A stretch of DNA of 64,000 bases from Paulinella micropora (GCA_009731375.1 BJOX01000008.1:683731-747730), one strand, 5' to 3'. Counted from the stretch's first letter, positions 10,861 through 22,835 are shown. Translations and numbers: made by a program. Notes: generated from the sequence alone by a model not told the origin.

Positions 10861-11012
10861 ACGGAGATAATGTCTTGTCGTAGCCTTGCCACTCCCTGAA
10901 ATCGGTCGGGGATTGTAGGTGGCTGGGGGCGATAGTAGCTCCGCCTATGGTAGGGAGGCGAGAGTGAAATATATGTGACGCCACTATCTGATAGACAGGT
11001 GGTAGGGGACGG

Positions 11013-12150
11013 TTATTGGGCACTCTCCTCAAGGGGCACTCCGAGGGCCTCCTTGATTTTGCGCAACTCGTCACCTTTCGCCGACAGATTGAATGGGAGA
11101 TCGCGGCCCTTTCGGAGGTGATAGGCTCGATATGCCTGAACCTCATCCGGGAGGGGTAGGCCCGCTCTCTCCAGGAGTCGGTAGTAGGCACTGATAATAT
11201 TATCCAACTGTGACCATCGGAGCCTTCGGAGCTCGTAGAGTTCCAAGAGCTGTTTGGGCAGCGCTTTGATGCTATAGAATCGTAGCGCATACGCCCTTTG
11301 TTGATCGGACAAGCTAGCCCAGCCTGTGATGGTCCGAGTCAACGCCCACTGCTCTATGGTCAGTGATGTAGGATCCCCCGGGGTGGGTATGTAGGGTACC
11401 ACGTGTGGGAGTGGATTTTCGGGCCAGGTTGGCGGGCCCTGAGGAAGTTCCCACGATCTAGTGACTGGGTACTGCCATGGTCGTTCCCTCTCATGAGATT
11501 TGTGCTCCAGACACATATGTGGTCCTCAATGACATCGCTCTGGCGACATGTATAGGTCGGGGTCAAGGATCCACTTGTGTCCGCAGTTATAGCTGCCGTT
11601 GGAGGGCACTGGACGCACACCACCGCAGGTCACTCGGAGACGGTTCTCGTCATGTGCCGCGTAGTGGTAGGATGGGGTGTGAGAGTATACCCCCCGCTCA
11701 TCTTGCATTGGTGGAAGTGGCGGTGGTATGCTTTCCTCAGGGACGACCCCGTGGGCCGGTTCGTCCTCAACATAGTGAGGGTCCGGTACCCAGTTGACCT
11801 GGTTGCCAACGAGCATATGCCGATATGGCTCCGCCGTTGGTTTGAACGGATTAGAACGCGGATTGGTTGTATGTTTGAGCGCTGGGCATTCAAGCCGTAG
11901 GCGGCGCTCTGCGTCCGTGATATCCGGGTACGGAGGGTATATGCGGTGCATTTGGCGTGACGCCGGGTCAAAGGCGTATCGGACGGGTTTTTCGTACTCC
12001 TTGCTCGCCTCGTTCCCTTGGAAGAGGTGGGGATCCATTCCCCGTAACATGGTTTGCATCGGGATGCGATGCGGCATCAATAATCGGTTGACGCGGGCAT
12101 GGTTGACCCTCTGGGGCGGGCTGGAAGGGGGAGGTTTCGTCACAGCCTCA
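11013..12150 (-). pseudogene. Gypsy1 ORF4, C-terminal part, copy B
   Basis: Two minus-strand ORFs (11526-12143, then 11013-11516) are adjacent parts of one protein homologous to the C-terminal two thirds of ORF4 (58762-60636). A frameshift near 11520 separates them. Shared blocks: PPSSPP.RVN, RLLMPHRI, MLRGMDPHLF, RPVRYAFD-type, PPPLPPMQDERGV, NGSY.C, TSLTIEQWALTR, LSDQQRAY.LRFY, ELRRLRW, EVQAYRAYHLRKG and GVPLEESAQ. It keeps about 60 residues (from the MHRIYPPYPDITDAERR region) that the plus copy has lost, so it is the better template there. The 5' part of the element is missing, cut near 12150. It contains the C-x13-C...C-x2-H module. Function is unknown. Confidence 0.7.
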
Positions 12151-12674
12151 CACTTCCTAACGTATTTGTAATTACGATAATACCGTTTTATACATTAGTC
12201 GTTATTTAGTGGCGCAAGTGGCACTTAACTATTTACCAATACAGTATGTCAGTTACCATTTTAATCAGTACGGATGGATGGTTAGTTTAAGACGCAGTAT
12301 AGGTAGAACAGTTACAGTCATTCAGTCCATATTATAATTAGTCACAGTCATTAGTTGTGCTTCCAACCATAATCATTGCTAGTGACGTGGCATAGTTCTA
12401 GAGTAAAACGAAAAGTGATTGTATTCTCAGTAAAGTTCAGTTCCAGTAAAAAGGAAGTAGTCGTGGGATTATTTTAGTGTCATTTACTTGCATCCGGAAC
12501 TCAATCTGCCGGAATAGTCCGTCAATTGTGTTTAATCAGACTTGCTTTTAGTCGTATATATTTCGGATTTACGTCCGGAGCACTCCTCTCAGTTCAGATC
12601 ACGGTTTTATTCATCAGCGAATACATTCAGTCATCGTCTTTCACGGTTATGCAGCCTTGATTGCTAACGACCTC
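12151..12674. other. Non-coding stretch upstream of Copia1 gag
   Basis: No gene. The truncated Gypsy1 copy B ends near 12150 and the first gag ATG of Copia1 is at 12675, so this should hold the Copia1 5' LTR and leader. I could not find a matching LTR after 19571, and no clear primer-binding site was seen. Confidence 0.4.
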
Positions 12675-14047
12675 ATGAGCAAGACACAGACCCCCAAACT
12701 ACTCAACCTTGGAAGCGTACCCACGCTCAAACCAAATGAACGACTTTACCAGGAATGGAAATTTCAGTTCCAATCCTTCACATACGGAGATAGCGCAGAA
12801 TTGGGAGACATGGTAGCCTCCGTGTTTGAAGAACCGGACAAAGCCATAGCCAGATTCCCCTACGACCCTACCGAAATCCGTATTGCAGAAGACTGGTCAG
12901 AGTCTTCAGAAGATGAGCAAGAAACACAACCCCCGAAAGAGAGCGAAAGGACAAGCCTAAACAGCAAGGCAAAACTGCCTGTGCTCAGAAAGGTAGTACC
13001 TCAGCACTCTCGAAAACAGAAGACGAACTGGAAGAAGAGAGAAAGGCCAGACGAGCACAGACATCCAAGAGAGCCCATTCCAGAAAAAAAAAGACAAACA
13101 AACAATATGCACAACGAATGCGTAGGTTGGAACTTTACGTCTCGGTAGCTTTCAAAGCACCAGTCCTAGTGACAATGTGCTTGGGAGTGGAAGACAGAAG
13201 CCCCATTGGCATGTTAGTCTTAGTGGGAAAAAGGTATGGATGCAAATCACTTCTTAATATGATCATAAGATGGCAAAAATACATGGTCGCTACCCCTAAG
13301 GGAGATATTGCCTACTGGCTAGACGAAAACCGTCTTACGGAACTCCAAATACAGAGAGATTATGGTGGAAAAATCCCTAACGAATTTTTCACCGCACAGC
13401 TCTTGTATAAACTCTTCTTCCACCCGGCTTTTGGAGGGCTAGATGCCCTGATGATACAGGTCGAAAACAAGGGGATTATTGCTCACTCTGAAGTAGAAGA
13501 CATGCTCAGAAAGATCTGGATTAAGTACAAACTGAAACAGAGAACTCAGAAAAAGCTCTATGGAGCAGGCAAAACCCCCGACAAAACAAACGGACAACGC
13601 AAGAACACCGAAAGATCATTCGTGTCTGAACAGTCAGAAAGCGAAACAAGACGTTGCTTCAACTGCAACGGGACTTGTCATTTAGCGTTTGATTGCAAGA
13701 GCACCTGCACTAAGAATAGCTGCAAGAAAGGCAAAGGTAAACACCCCCGTAAGGATTGCCCTCTTGACAAGAAACGTAGGCAGACAGGAACAAAACCCTC
13801 TAAGAAATCCCCGAGATCCACTGTCGCTGTCGCAGAGCAAGCCTCTGACGAACAGGACGAGGAGCAAGGAGAAGAAAAGCCTGAAAAGGAAGAACAGGAT
13901 AACGCAGAACATGAGGATGATTCTCCCTCTGTGTTCGTTGTCATGGGTGGAAGCTTAGACCCCGAAGAGGAAGAGAAGCCTAATGCTAGACGACGATCAG
14001 CTAGACAGAGCAGCACTCAGCAAGTCAGCAGCAGCAGTCAGCACTAG
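12675..14047 (+). pseudogene. Copia1 gag-like protein with zinc knuckle (frameshifted)
   Basis: Structural protein of a Copia retrotransposon. The ATG at 12675 opens a frame (MSKTQTPKLLNLGSV) that reads well to about 12930. From about 12935 the sensible reading is in another frame, a charged, probably coiled-coil stretch, which then runs to TAG at 14047. The switch lies at or near the C5 run 12930-12934, so a 1-base indel is likely. Near the C terminus is a perfect CCHC zinc knuckle (CFNCNGTCHLAFDC, C-x2-C-x4-H-x4-C), followed by a second Cys/basic cluster and a Lys/Glu-rich tail. The knuckle would bind element RNA in the virus-like particle. The later A9 run (13084-13092) looks like a slippery site, but the second frame is already open before it. 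Confidence 0.8.
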
Positions 14048-14330
14048 CAGTCAGCAGAACAGCAGACAGCAAGACAATAGTCGACAGACAAGCAGCAGCA
14101 GTCAACAGACTAGCAGTCAGCAGAACAGCAGACAGCAAGCCAATAGTCGACAGACAAGCAGCAGCAGTCAACAGACTAGCAGTCAGCAGAACAGCAGACA
14201 GCAAGACAACAGTTGACAGACAAGCAGCAGCAGTCAAGAGACTAGCAGTCAGCAGAACAGCAGACAGCAAGACAACAGTCGACAGACAAGCAGCAGCCGT
14301 AGTCAACAAACTAGCAGTCAGCAGGACAGA
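14031..14330 (+). repeat. 66-bp tandem repeat, Ser/Gln-rich when translated
   Basis: At least four copies of a 66-bp unit built on CAGCAGCAGTCAACAGACTA. In one frame each unit encodes 22 residues rich in Ser, Gln, Thr, Arg and Asn. It follows the gag stop and lies between gag and the Cys/His ORF. Divergence between units is low, indicating recent expansion. Confidence 0.85.
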
Positions 14331-14518
14331 GTCAACAGGTCAGTAACCAACAAACTAGCACTCAACTGACAAGCAGTCAACAGACTAGCAAAGCAGACAG
14401 CAAGCTCGTAGACAAAAGCAACAGCAAGCAGAGATGGAGAGAAAGAGTGAAAGAGAACAGTCGCAAACCACTACCCTCTCATCTAAGAAACAACAGAAAA
14501 AGAAGATAGAGAGAAAGA

Positions 14519-15498
14519 GTGAAAGAGCACAGTCACCACCCTCTACCCTCTCATCCACAGACACACAGTCACAGACTGAACGCATGGGAAGATGTGAGCC
14601 ACCACCACACCCTATCTACGCAAATCTCAAGCCTGGTTACTCTCTCACACCAAAACAGAACACTGGTTTATGAGCAGCTAGATAAGAACGGGCACCCTAG
14701 GTGTCAAGGTAGGAACACAAAAGGAGAAAAGTGTGGGATTTCTCGCAACCCCAAATTTTACGGTTCTCCTAATCTCATGGCGAAACGGTTCGCATATGGT
14801 TCGTTTTGCGGCTATCATGCCGAACAAGACCCCTTGTTTCCCTTCATAGACCTAGCAAGACCGGCAGCAGAAAGACCTAGTAAGAATAGCAAGTTCCCAG
14901 ACGAAGCAGGACTGATAGCTGTAGCCGAACAGTACCTAGAGTTGTACGGCAACATTCAGGGTTACAATCAGCTGAACCAAGAGTGCTGTTACTAGCCCGC
15001 AGTGAAGGCGCACGAGTTTCAGGTACAGCCGTCACGCAAACTCAACCACATGACGAAACAGTATGCGGAAAAACGGGCCGGATCCTACAGGTTGTGTACG
15101 GTAGTGGACAGAACAGCTTAGCTGGTAGAGTAGTAGAGCATGGTAGACAACCCCACCCACTGCATCCAACACCTGAAAGGCCAATACCAGAAAGTCCAAC
15201 ACCTGAAGCACCCACACCCGAAACTGTCACGTATGTTGAGGAACACTTTGAAAAGACAACACCAGAACAGGCAACCCCTCGCACCCCAGAAGGTAGATAC
15301 CTTACTAGTCACGCATTCAGGCAGGCAGGTCTAGTAGTGGTATATGATCAGGCTAGGCCCAATCCTAATGTGTCACCCATAAACTTCTACACCCTCGTAC
15401 ACTTAGCAGAAGTCATGACGCAAGGTTGTCAATGGACTTCAGACAGACAGGTAGTGTGGACAGCAGACGACCAGCCAGGTGATTCCTCACAGACGTAA
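14519..15498 (+). pseudogene. Copia1 linker ORFs with Cys/His module
   Basis: Two overlapping ORFs in different frames (14519-14995, 14983-15498) encode unrecognised sequence between gag and protease. The first contains a compact motif at 14702-14818: C-x9-C-x24-C-x2-H, beginning RCQGRNTKGEKC and ending FCGYH. This resembles small zinc-ribbon-like modules of the form C..T..G..C....C..H, and the same layout occurs in Copia2 at 33906-33817. The second ORF is rich in Pro-Thr-Glu repeats and ends TAA at 15496-15498, overlapping the ATG of the next ORF (TAATG). The change of frame near 14985 is probably an indel. A nucleic-acid-binding role for the module is an inference. Confidence 0.55.
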
Positions 15499-16410
15499 TG
15501 AAAGCGATAGAGGCAGTTTACGTACTGCACAAAGTGAGAAGAACTAGCCCCTACAGCGTCGAAAAAGACCCCATGGTCACTCATTCCACTGCACAAGAAA
15601 GAGTAGGATTGCCACAAGCACCCCCTCCTTCCAACACAACTACTGAACGCCAACTATTCCCTTCTACACAAGAGATAGATGAAGTAGAGAAAGAAGAAAA
15701 GTCAGAGGAAGAAAAAGATGATGAGATGTACGAGTTCAACAGCGACGACGAACGAAACTCAGACGAAATTCGACTTAGGGACGCACTCGCAGCTTATTCG
15801 TCAGAAGAGATAGAAGAAGAGGAAGAACAAGAGGAAGAAGAAGAACAGGTAAACGAAGAGGATGACACAGCAACAGTGACTCACAGAGAAAGACGTGAGT
15901 ACAGTAGCGCGAGACAGGGCGATGGTATTGATCAACGCGAAAGACAGACCAAACCCGACACACGCATACCAGGATAGTGGAGCCTCACAATCCATGTGTC
16001 GAGATTCTCATTTAATGACGAACATGACGAAAGTAAGACCCGTGAACTTCAAAACTGGAAATGGTGAGAGAAAGATAGAGAAGGCAGGTATGATGCAACT
16101 AGCTAGAGCAGATGGTAATGCCAAGCCCCATGTTATAGCAAAGGCAGCGTACTATGACCCCTCTATGCCTATCAATATTGCACCCACTGGACCCATGGAT
16201 CATTTTCACCACAGAGCTGTGGTACACCAAAATGGTCAGATGTTTATCCTTAAGAAACCTATAAAGATAGACCCCAGGGATATACTAGTCAGGGGGAGAT
16301 TGACACAATCTCTATTGTATCGATGGGACACGAAGAAGGACAAACCGCTTCGCATTAATCAGCGGTATGTTCCCTCAGGAGCACCCAAGAGAGAATCAAT
16401 GTTGGGGTAA
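15498..16410 (+). pseudogene. Copia1 acidic region and aspartic protease
   Basis: An ORF from the ATG at 15498 encodes a strongly acidic Glu-rich segment (to 15977). The frame then changes near 15890 into the protease ORF (15895-16410). The protease has the retropepsin signature AYQDSGASQSMC, with the active-site Asp in D-S-G-A, followed by a domain of about 130 residues of beta-rich character. It would cleave the Gag-Pol polyprotein. Copia2 has the matching WVDDSGASETQS. The frame ends at TAA (16408-16410), after which the expected link to the integrase is broken by several indels. Confidence 0.8.
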
Positions 16411-16529
16411 TTGGGGAGGGAAGCCCCATATCAGTCAAAGATAGCGATAGATTCAAGCTAAGCAAGACTAGAGATAGTGATAGGACCAACAACGCAATCT
16501 TTTTGTTAAGTACCCCGCTAGCACTGACA

Positions 16530-17334
16530 AACGGAAGCCAATAGAAATAGATATCCTTCATGCTAGTATAGGACATTCGGTTTCGGAAAAGACACTGCTT
16601 TCGCAGATGCGGCTGGTTATAGAATGGTTGGACCTAGAGGAACTTTGGAAAGCGCAAAGGAAGAGTGTGCCACATGCGAACCATGCATGATCGGCAAAGC
16701 TAAGGTTCTTCCTAGATTTGCGGTTAATCATATTCGCAGAGCCAATAGGTCAGGAGAGATATTCCACCTAGATACGCAAGGACCCTGGCGTGTAATGTCA
16801 AGGACAGGCAAAAGATATAAATTTTCCGTGACGGATGATTATTCCAGTTACACGTTCGATTTCTATCTTGCCCATAAAAATGAGTTTATTACTTGTCTCA
16901 AGAAGGCCATCAGCTTCTTTGAAACACAAACAAGTAATAAAGTCAAGGAAATACGCTGTGATCAGGAGTTCACTGCTCCCGCAGAGGTGCGCAGGGAATA
17001 CCCAGGCATAGTGTGGCAAGACGCAGCTACAGGAGATAAAGATGGCAATCCGGTAGCGGAAAGAATGAACCAAACGACAGGAGGACCCGCACGCGCTACG
17101 CGCATTCATGCTGGTTTCCCACCCAATTTTTGGGACGAAATGGAACATACAGCATCCACACTTTGGAACATCCTCCCGGCAACCACTGGTTCCCGTAAGG
17201 GTATGTCCCCATACGAACGGCTTTTCGGTAGAAAGCCCCCAATGCATCAGTTAAAATCTATCGGTAGTAGAGGAGTAATGCACATAGGTAAGACAGACGG
17301 CAAGGGAGCTATGCCCGGCAAAGTAGTTACGTGA
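16530..17334 (+). pseudogene. Copia1 integrase (GAG_pre-integrase and rve core)
   Basis: Inserts element DNA into the genome. The zinc-binding HHCC region is split by frames: HASIGH near 16557 in one frame, CATCEPC near 16670 in the main ORF (16624-17334). The catalytic triad is visible: D in FHLDTQGPW, D at 16960 in IRCDQEF, and E at 17059 in NPVAERMNQT, with 32 residues between the last two. The MSPYERLFGRKP segment typical of Copia integrases follows. The ORF ends at an in-frame TGA (17332-17334). Reading continues in the same frame with VGYDIHRELYRVWDGKRV, as Copia elements do at F-L-G-Y, so the TGA is a point mutation. Confidence 0.85.
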
Positions 17335-18668
17335 GTAGGATACGACATTCATAGAGAATTGTATCGTGTATGGGATGGCAAGCGAGTAATAGCTGGCGTT
17401 CGTAATGCTAGATTTAACCCGCGGAAAATAGGACCCCTGTCAGGCGTGACCGCCCAGATAGATTGGAGTGACGAATCTGAGGGGGAGAGTGAGAAAGGCA
17501 CAATCACCACAGATCAACCTTCACCAATCCAAGCCATTCTAGACGATGAAGATGAGGATCAACAACCACACTTCGAAGAGACGACACACGAGCATACGAC
17601 AATCCAACCACTTGAGAGAGCGATGAGACCAGATTCGCCAACTCACGAGCAAGGATTACAGGAAGAGCAGAAATCAGACCAGCAAGACGAGATCAGTATT
17701 GAACAAAGCTTAGCTGACAATCAGGACACAAACCTTAGTACAGGACCGATGCCCTCATCTGATTTCACTGCCCCAGAAGAGCCTCATACCGATCCAAACC
17801 GGTACATTGAGAAGAAGCCCCCGCCAAAAGGACTAACTTGGGAGCAAAGCAACAGTGTTAGCTCAGCCAAGATAGCCACAGGCAAGAGAGAGAGGAAGCA
17901 AACTGACTTAAGTTCTACATCCACGTATCATGTTACGCTCGTGAATGTATTGAATGATATGGATGATTGCATCTCTCATGATGAAGCAAGCGAGTGGTTA
18001 TTTTATATTCATCTACCCACAGACTTAGTTGAAGAAGGAATGAAACTGAAAGACTTGCAAAAAGGAATCGATAATGAACTGAAAGCGTTAAGGGAGTTTA
18101 AAGCCTATGAATGGGTGACGGCCGATGAAGTTAGGAAGGCGGGAGTCAAACCCGTAGGTTTACTTTGGGTTCATAAAGTTAAGACTGACGAAGCGGGCGT
18201 ATATTTCGTTAAGTCACGACTCTCTTTACGGGGAGATCAACTTGAGCCAGGCATCAGTTATAACCCCGAACAGCTTTACGTTCCATGTGCCAACCATAGA
18301 TCAGTCTTACTGTTATTCAAACTATCAGTAAGCTTAGGCAACAAAATATATGCCGTAGACTTCAAGAACGCATACCTCAATGCGCTCATGAAAGACCCGG
18401 TGTATGCTCGCGCCCCACCCGTAGTAACCGAGAAAGGACGCGAAGGGATGTTACTTAAGATCTAAAGCTTTATACAGAGCCCCACAAGCAGGCAAAAGGT
18501 GGTACGATCTATTCGCAGAACTTTTACGAGAGCTTGGTTTTGAGCCTCTTAAGGCAGACCCTTGCATGTTTATTCAAAAGGGAGTACACGTTAGTAAAGC
18601 CATAATAGGTGTCTTTCATGTAGACGACCTTATATTCATGGCCCCCAGCAAGAAAAAAAGCTTCTAGC
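17335..18668 (+). pseudogene. Copia1 reverse transcriptase
   Basis: Copies element RNA to DNA. The frame after the integrase holds a long acidic Gln/Glu-rich linker, then the Copia RT (RVT_2 type): KAYEWVTADEV, VKPVGLLWVHKVK, VKSRLSLRGD, YAVDFKNAYLNALM. The ORF stops at TAA near 18465. The domain resumes in another frame (KALYRAPQAGKRWYDLF, then FHVDDLIFMAPSKK), so there is a 1-base frameshift at about 18464. The catalytic box is HVDD (18617-18628) in place of the family's usual YVDD. A second frame change near 18665 precedes the RNase H ORF. The element is dead. Confidence 0.85.
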
Positions 18669-19571
18669 TACTTTTGCGATAGCCTCGAGAAGCGATTCCC
18701 GATCAAAAGGCTAGGCGTAGCTAGAGAGTTCAAAGGCATGGAGATCGAACAAAAGGACGGAGAGATAATTGTGCACCAGCGCACATACGCGAAGAAGGTA
18801 GTCAAGTTTTTTGGTTACGCTGATTCTAAGCCAAGCGCTACGCCGGGCACGAAAATCGATCCTGCCCCGATGCACAGTTCAGCCAAGCTTAGACAATTTT
18901 CAATTCCCCAGATAGTCGGTAGTCTCCTATTTCTAGCAAATATAACAAGACCGGACATCGATGAAGCTGTAAACGCCGCGAGCGTTATGCAGACAATCGA
19001 CGCGGGAGTTGCTCACGCGCGATTAGGCAAATGCATCCGCTACTTGAAGAATTTACGGGGTTTGCGATTCAAATCGGGCACAAGATCCGGGTTGGTCGAA
19101 CAAATTTCCGTTTATCCGGATGCCGCGCACAAAGCGTGTCTCAAGACTGGTAAGTCGCGAACCGGCTACGTAATACTCGTCGGCAGCAGCCCAGTAGCTT
19201 GGTTGTCGAAGAGACAAACTAAAGTAGCTCTTTCTTCCAATGACGCCGAAATCATCGCTGCTAACGAAGCGCTTCGCGAGATGATGGCAGTCAAAAACAT
19301 TCTCACCGAGATAGGCTTAGCACAAAACAATCCCGTTGATGTGTTCGAAGATAATGCACAAACAATCTTAGCAGCACAGCGAGGTTTAGCGGGACCACGA
19401 ACTAAGCATCTTCTCGTAGAAGAACACTATTTGCATGAACTGGAAACTCTCGGAATCGTAGAATTTCGGAAGGTAAGTACAGATGAGCAAATCGGTGATG
19501 TTTTATCTAAGCACCTTCCTAAAGATCAGATGGGTTATCTTTTGGATAAATTCACGATTGAAACGGAATAA
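18669..19571 (+). pseudogene. Copia1 RT C-terminus and RNase H
   Basis: The ORF 18738-19571, whose frame begins earlier at about 18669 with EKRFPIKRLGVAREFKGM, encodes the RT thumb/connection and the RNase H domain. Recognisable RNase H blocks: YPDAAHKACLKTGKSRTGYV (catalytic Asp), SPVAWLSKRQTKVALSSNDAE (Asp-Ala-Glu near the usual Glu), VFEDNAQTILAAQ (Asp-Asn), and TKHLLVEEHYLHEL. The C terminus follows the usual Copia pattern, ending DVLSKHLPKDQMGYLLDKF, with a TAA stop. RNase H removes the RNA strand during reverse transcription. Confidence 0.9.
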
Positions 19572-19803
19572 ACATCGGTAATATTGTTAATTTCGAATTT
19601 TTCGTGACCAACGAATACGTTAATTTTCGTAACAGCAATTTACGCAAATTTTCGCATACGCATGTATCATACTCAGGTGTAAGGACTCTGAGAAGCGCAC
19701 GAGCTATGCAACGAGTTCGTTGACTGAGATAGGAGCTTAGGGAGAAGAGAGCATGGAAAGCGAGCTAAAGTCACAGGACTTAGCCGCAGGATAGAATATT
19801 CTC

Positions 19804-19812
19804 AGGGGGAGC
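19804..19812 (+). promoter_or_regulatory. Candidate polypurine tract of Copia1
   Basis: AGGGGGAG about 230 bp after the pol stop matches the tracts near Copia2 (27406-27414) and the remnant at 35095-35103. It would prime plus-strand synthesis, and a 3' LTR should start just after it. Confidence 0.55.
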
Positions 19813-20872
19813 AACCTATGAGAGGAAACAGCATAGTCAATAGTTATGGCATGTTATTGTTGACTTACTGTTCATTTTTCTTAATCAGGTAGTTCTTTCA
19901 GACGCGCGAATTGAACATCAATCGGAATCAGGGAAGTATAGGATAGATACATCTCACAAAGGTACAATTGTTGGCATTGCTTCCGATCTGTCGATTTCGC
20001 ATCATTTTATTTACATAAGTGCTTTTTATTCGTTACCAGCATTGAAATGCTTGATCTATTTCGTCATAAGTCGGATAGATGCATACAGATCTTAATTTTA
20101 ATGTAGTAATTTTGTGTATTTATGAAGTTGCATGATTAACGTTGCAAAACGTGAATATGTGATAGACGCATTTATTTTTAACATGGAAAATGACGTCTCA
20201 TATGAAGTTAGTGGTACATTTGATATATAACATTACAACATGTTTTATGTTCAAATGCGATATTTGATATAATGGAACTATTTTTCATTTATGTTGCTTC
20301 TATTATGTTACCTTCTATCAATCCCACTTCGAGACATCATAGTTGTACTGACAACTCAGATTTTTCTAAGTCACACGTCATATAAGGTTACAAATGAGAT
20401 AGAACATATATGATACAAATTCAGAAATTGACGCGCCCGGTTCTAACGAAGGAGTCCGAACAGCCCGGCATCAGACCTACGCGATCGAAGCTCGCACCCG
20501 TCGCGACTCATCGTCATCTGCGTCGTCTCGACTCCGCACGTTCAGCGCACAACGACCGCATGGACTGACGAGCGCATTACAACAGAATGTAGCTGTTAGT
20601 CTGTTTGTCGGCAGTTACTCTTTATATATTATATTTGTAACTCGATAGGACTGACCTCAATGGACCACACTGACAATTTATGTTAGGGTGTAACATGACA
20701 ACTGTTTTAATCAGCAGGCCATGTGCCTCAGTTTACCGCCCTTTTATTGGCGGCAATTTGTCTACCTCAATAAAAATCTCACAATCTGTTCAACAGCGAA
20801 CAACTGAAGTGTCCCGGATTCAACCCGGCCTCTGTCAACCTTAAGCTACCGGATTTATCAATACACTGGGTT
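19813..20872. other. Non-coding, probable Copia1 3' LTR and a later element's leader
   Basis: No gene. An LTR should start just after the polypurine tract, but no matching 5' partner was found by eye. A TGTTAGGGTGTAACA sequence at 20681 and CAATAAAAA near 20769 look like parts of another LTR placed before the gag fragment at 20873. Confidence 0.4.
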
Positions 20873-22225
20873 ATGAGTTCTTCTGCGGCAAGAGATGCGG
20901 CGACCGTGGTCCTGCAAGGCAAGGTGCCAGCGTTCGTCGATGGTGTAAAGGGGAGAAGCTGGGACGGTTGGTTCGCGCAGGTGAGAGCGGCTTTGAGCTT
21001 GGTCGAGTGCTGGGAATATGTTGCGCCCATACGGGAGGTCTTCGCATGGAGGTCGGAAATCGAGGCTGAAGCTAAGCAAAAGGCCAAGGATGACGACGAC
21101 GGGGATCGGAAGCACGACGGCGATGACGGTGCTCAAGGCCGACTGCCCGGGGATGGTATTAATTTAACTATACAACAACGTCGCAAGGTACTGGCCAGAA
21201 GGGCGCAAATCTTTATGTGGCTATACAAGGCGTTGGAGTATGGATCGCCGGCGGAAAGGATCGTTCGACATCTGGTCAGGGAGGCTACGCTTCGGCCGGA
21301 GGAGCTAGTCAACATCCTACGTCAGCGGTACCGGGCAACGCGGCTCACCAGAAGCAGAAGTGGAACAGTATTGTCAGCAATTGGCAGTTTAATGCAAAAG
21401 ACGACATGATGGCTTTACTTTGGGACTTTATGACGCACTGCAAGTTCCTCGAGGATCATGGAGAACCGGTCAGCGAGACACTGCAGATGCAGTTTATCAA
21501 GACTGCTCTGGCGAAGTGTGCGGAAAAGCATCTATGGAAACCTTTCCTGGATGCACATGTCACTAGTCCTTCGGCGTCTTGGAACTCGCTTGAGGCGGCC
21601 TTCGAACGGAGAGTCATTGCCAATGAGGCGCAGAAGATGACTACGAAAGAGGAGGCGACGATGTGGGCGGGTGGTCATGCGAAGGAAGGGAGGAGCGACA
21701 AGGGGGACAAGGGTGATAAAGGCGACAGGCCAAAGATGGAATGCTACAATTGCTCTAAGAACCACAAGTACTTCCGATGTATGGAGAAGTGTCGCATTCC
21801 GGGACATGATCACGTCGGAAAGCATGTCCAACGCTCAAGGACCGCTACCGCAAGAAATTTCCCAAGAAACCGAAAGAGGATGCCGTGGCGACTGGCGGGA
21901 GGGACCAGGGGCGTAAACCAACGAATGCCGGGAGGAATGCTCCCGCCGCGGCCGTGTCGTGCATGGCTTTCGTTCTGAGAAGAAGGGAGTCAAAGATGGA
22001 ACCTGTTCCGAGAAGAGTGGACGACGATGTGTACTTGGCTCCTGCGGCAGATGGCGGGGGGCTGAGGCCGGTGCCAGGGAAGAGAGACAAAGCGATGGGA
22101 CGTTCGTATATGGCACAAAGAAAGACACCGTTCATGTATGTTGGTCCGCCGGACAGAGAGGATGATGGTGCAACTACCAACGGGAAGGTAAACATTGCTG
22201 ACATCAGAGCAGTGTTTAACAACGC
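20873..22225 (+). pseudogene. Gag-like fragment of a third retrotransposon
   Basis: ATG at 20873 opens a Gag-like helical domain (RSWDGWFAQVRAALSLV, AQIFMWLYKALEYG). A frameshift near 21345 moves the reading to a second frame (KQKWNSIVSNWQFNAKDDM, FMTHCKFLEDHGEP), as in UBN2-type Copia Gag. A Lys/Asp-rich hinge leads to a zinc knuckle ECYNCSKNHKYFRC, C-x2-C-x3-H-x4-C, one residue shorter than the canonical spacing, followed by a second Cys/His stretch (EKCRIPGHDH). A further frame change near 21850 leads to a basic Ala/Gly/Arg-rich tail. The sequence is lost at 22225, where a TCTA microsatellite begins; no protease or pol follows. This is a 5' gag remnant. Confidence 0.7.
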
Positions 22226-22293
22226 GCCTATCCATCTACCTATCTATCTATTACTAGTCAGTATAGACGGTATCTATCTATCTATCTATCTAC

Positions 22294-22324
<31 letters not shown>

Positions 22325-22325
22325 C

Positions 22326-22357
<32 letters not shown>

Positions 22358-22372
22358 TAGTATCTATTTATC
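22226..22372. repeat. TCTA tetranucleotide microsatellite
   Basis: TCTA units with a few CCTA interruptions. It abuts the 3' truncation of the gag fragment. Confidence 0.9.
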
Positions 22373-22659
22373 TATATACGTTCCTACCTATATATGCCGG
22401 ATTTCACTCGAATTATATCGTGGCAAGGATTTCAGCAGATTGATGCCGGATTCATTAATAATAAACCTAATATTTACCTGTCATGATGTATAATATTAAT
22501 ATTAATTAATGCTTATTACTGGACTTGGGAGAAAAGAAAACTATAATATTAATATTCCTATCAATATTCTTTATTACAATATGTCATTGATGTCACTTTT
22601 TCTGTAATATTAATAGCAAGTATGAATATTAATAATGTATGATACTTACAATTGGAATG
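22373..22659. other. AT-rich non-coding stretch
   Basis: Many TAATATTAATATT motifs; no gene recognised. Confidence 0.5.
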
Positions 22660-22801
22660 CATGCACACACACACACGCACAAATAAACACACACACACAC
22701 ACACTCGTCCTCTCTTCCTCTCCCTCCCTCCCTCTCTCTCTCTTTCTCTCTCTCTAACACACACACATACACACACACTCTCTCCCTCTCTCTCTTCCTA
22801 G

Positions 22802-22835
<34 letters not shown>

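Noticed and set aside
13084-13092. A9 run as a programmed -1 frameshift site in Copia1 gag
   Set aside because: The downstream frame is already open and protein-like from about 12935, so the real frame change is further upstream, near a C5 run.
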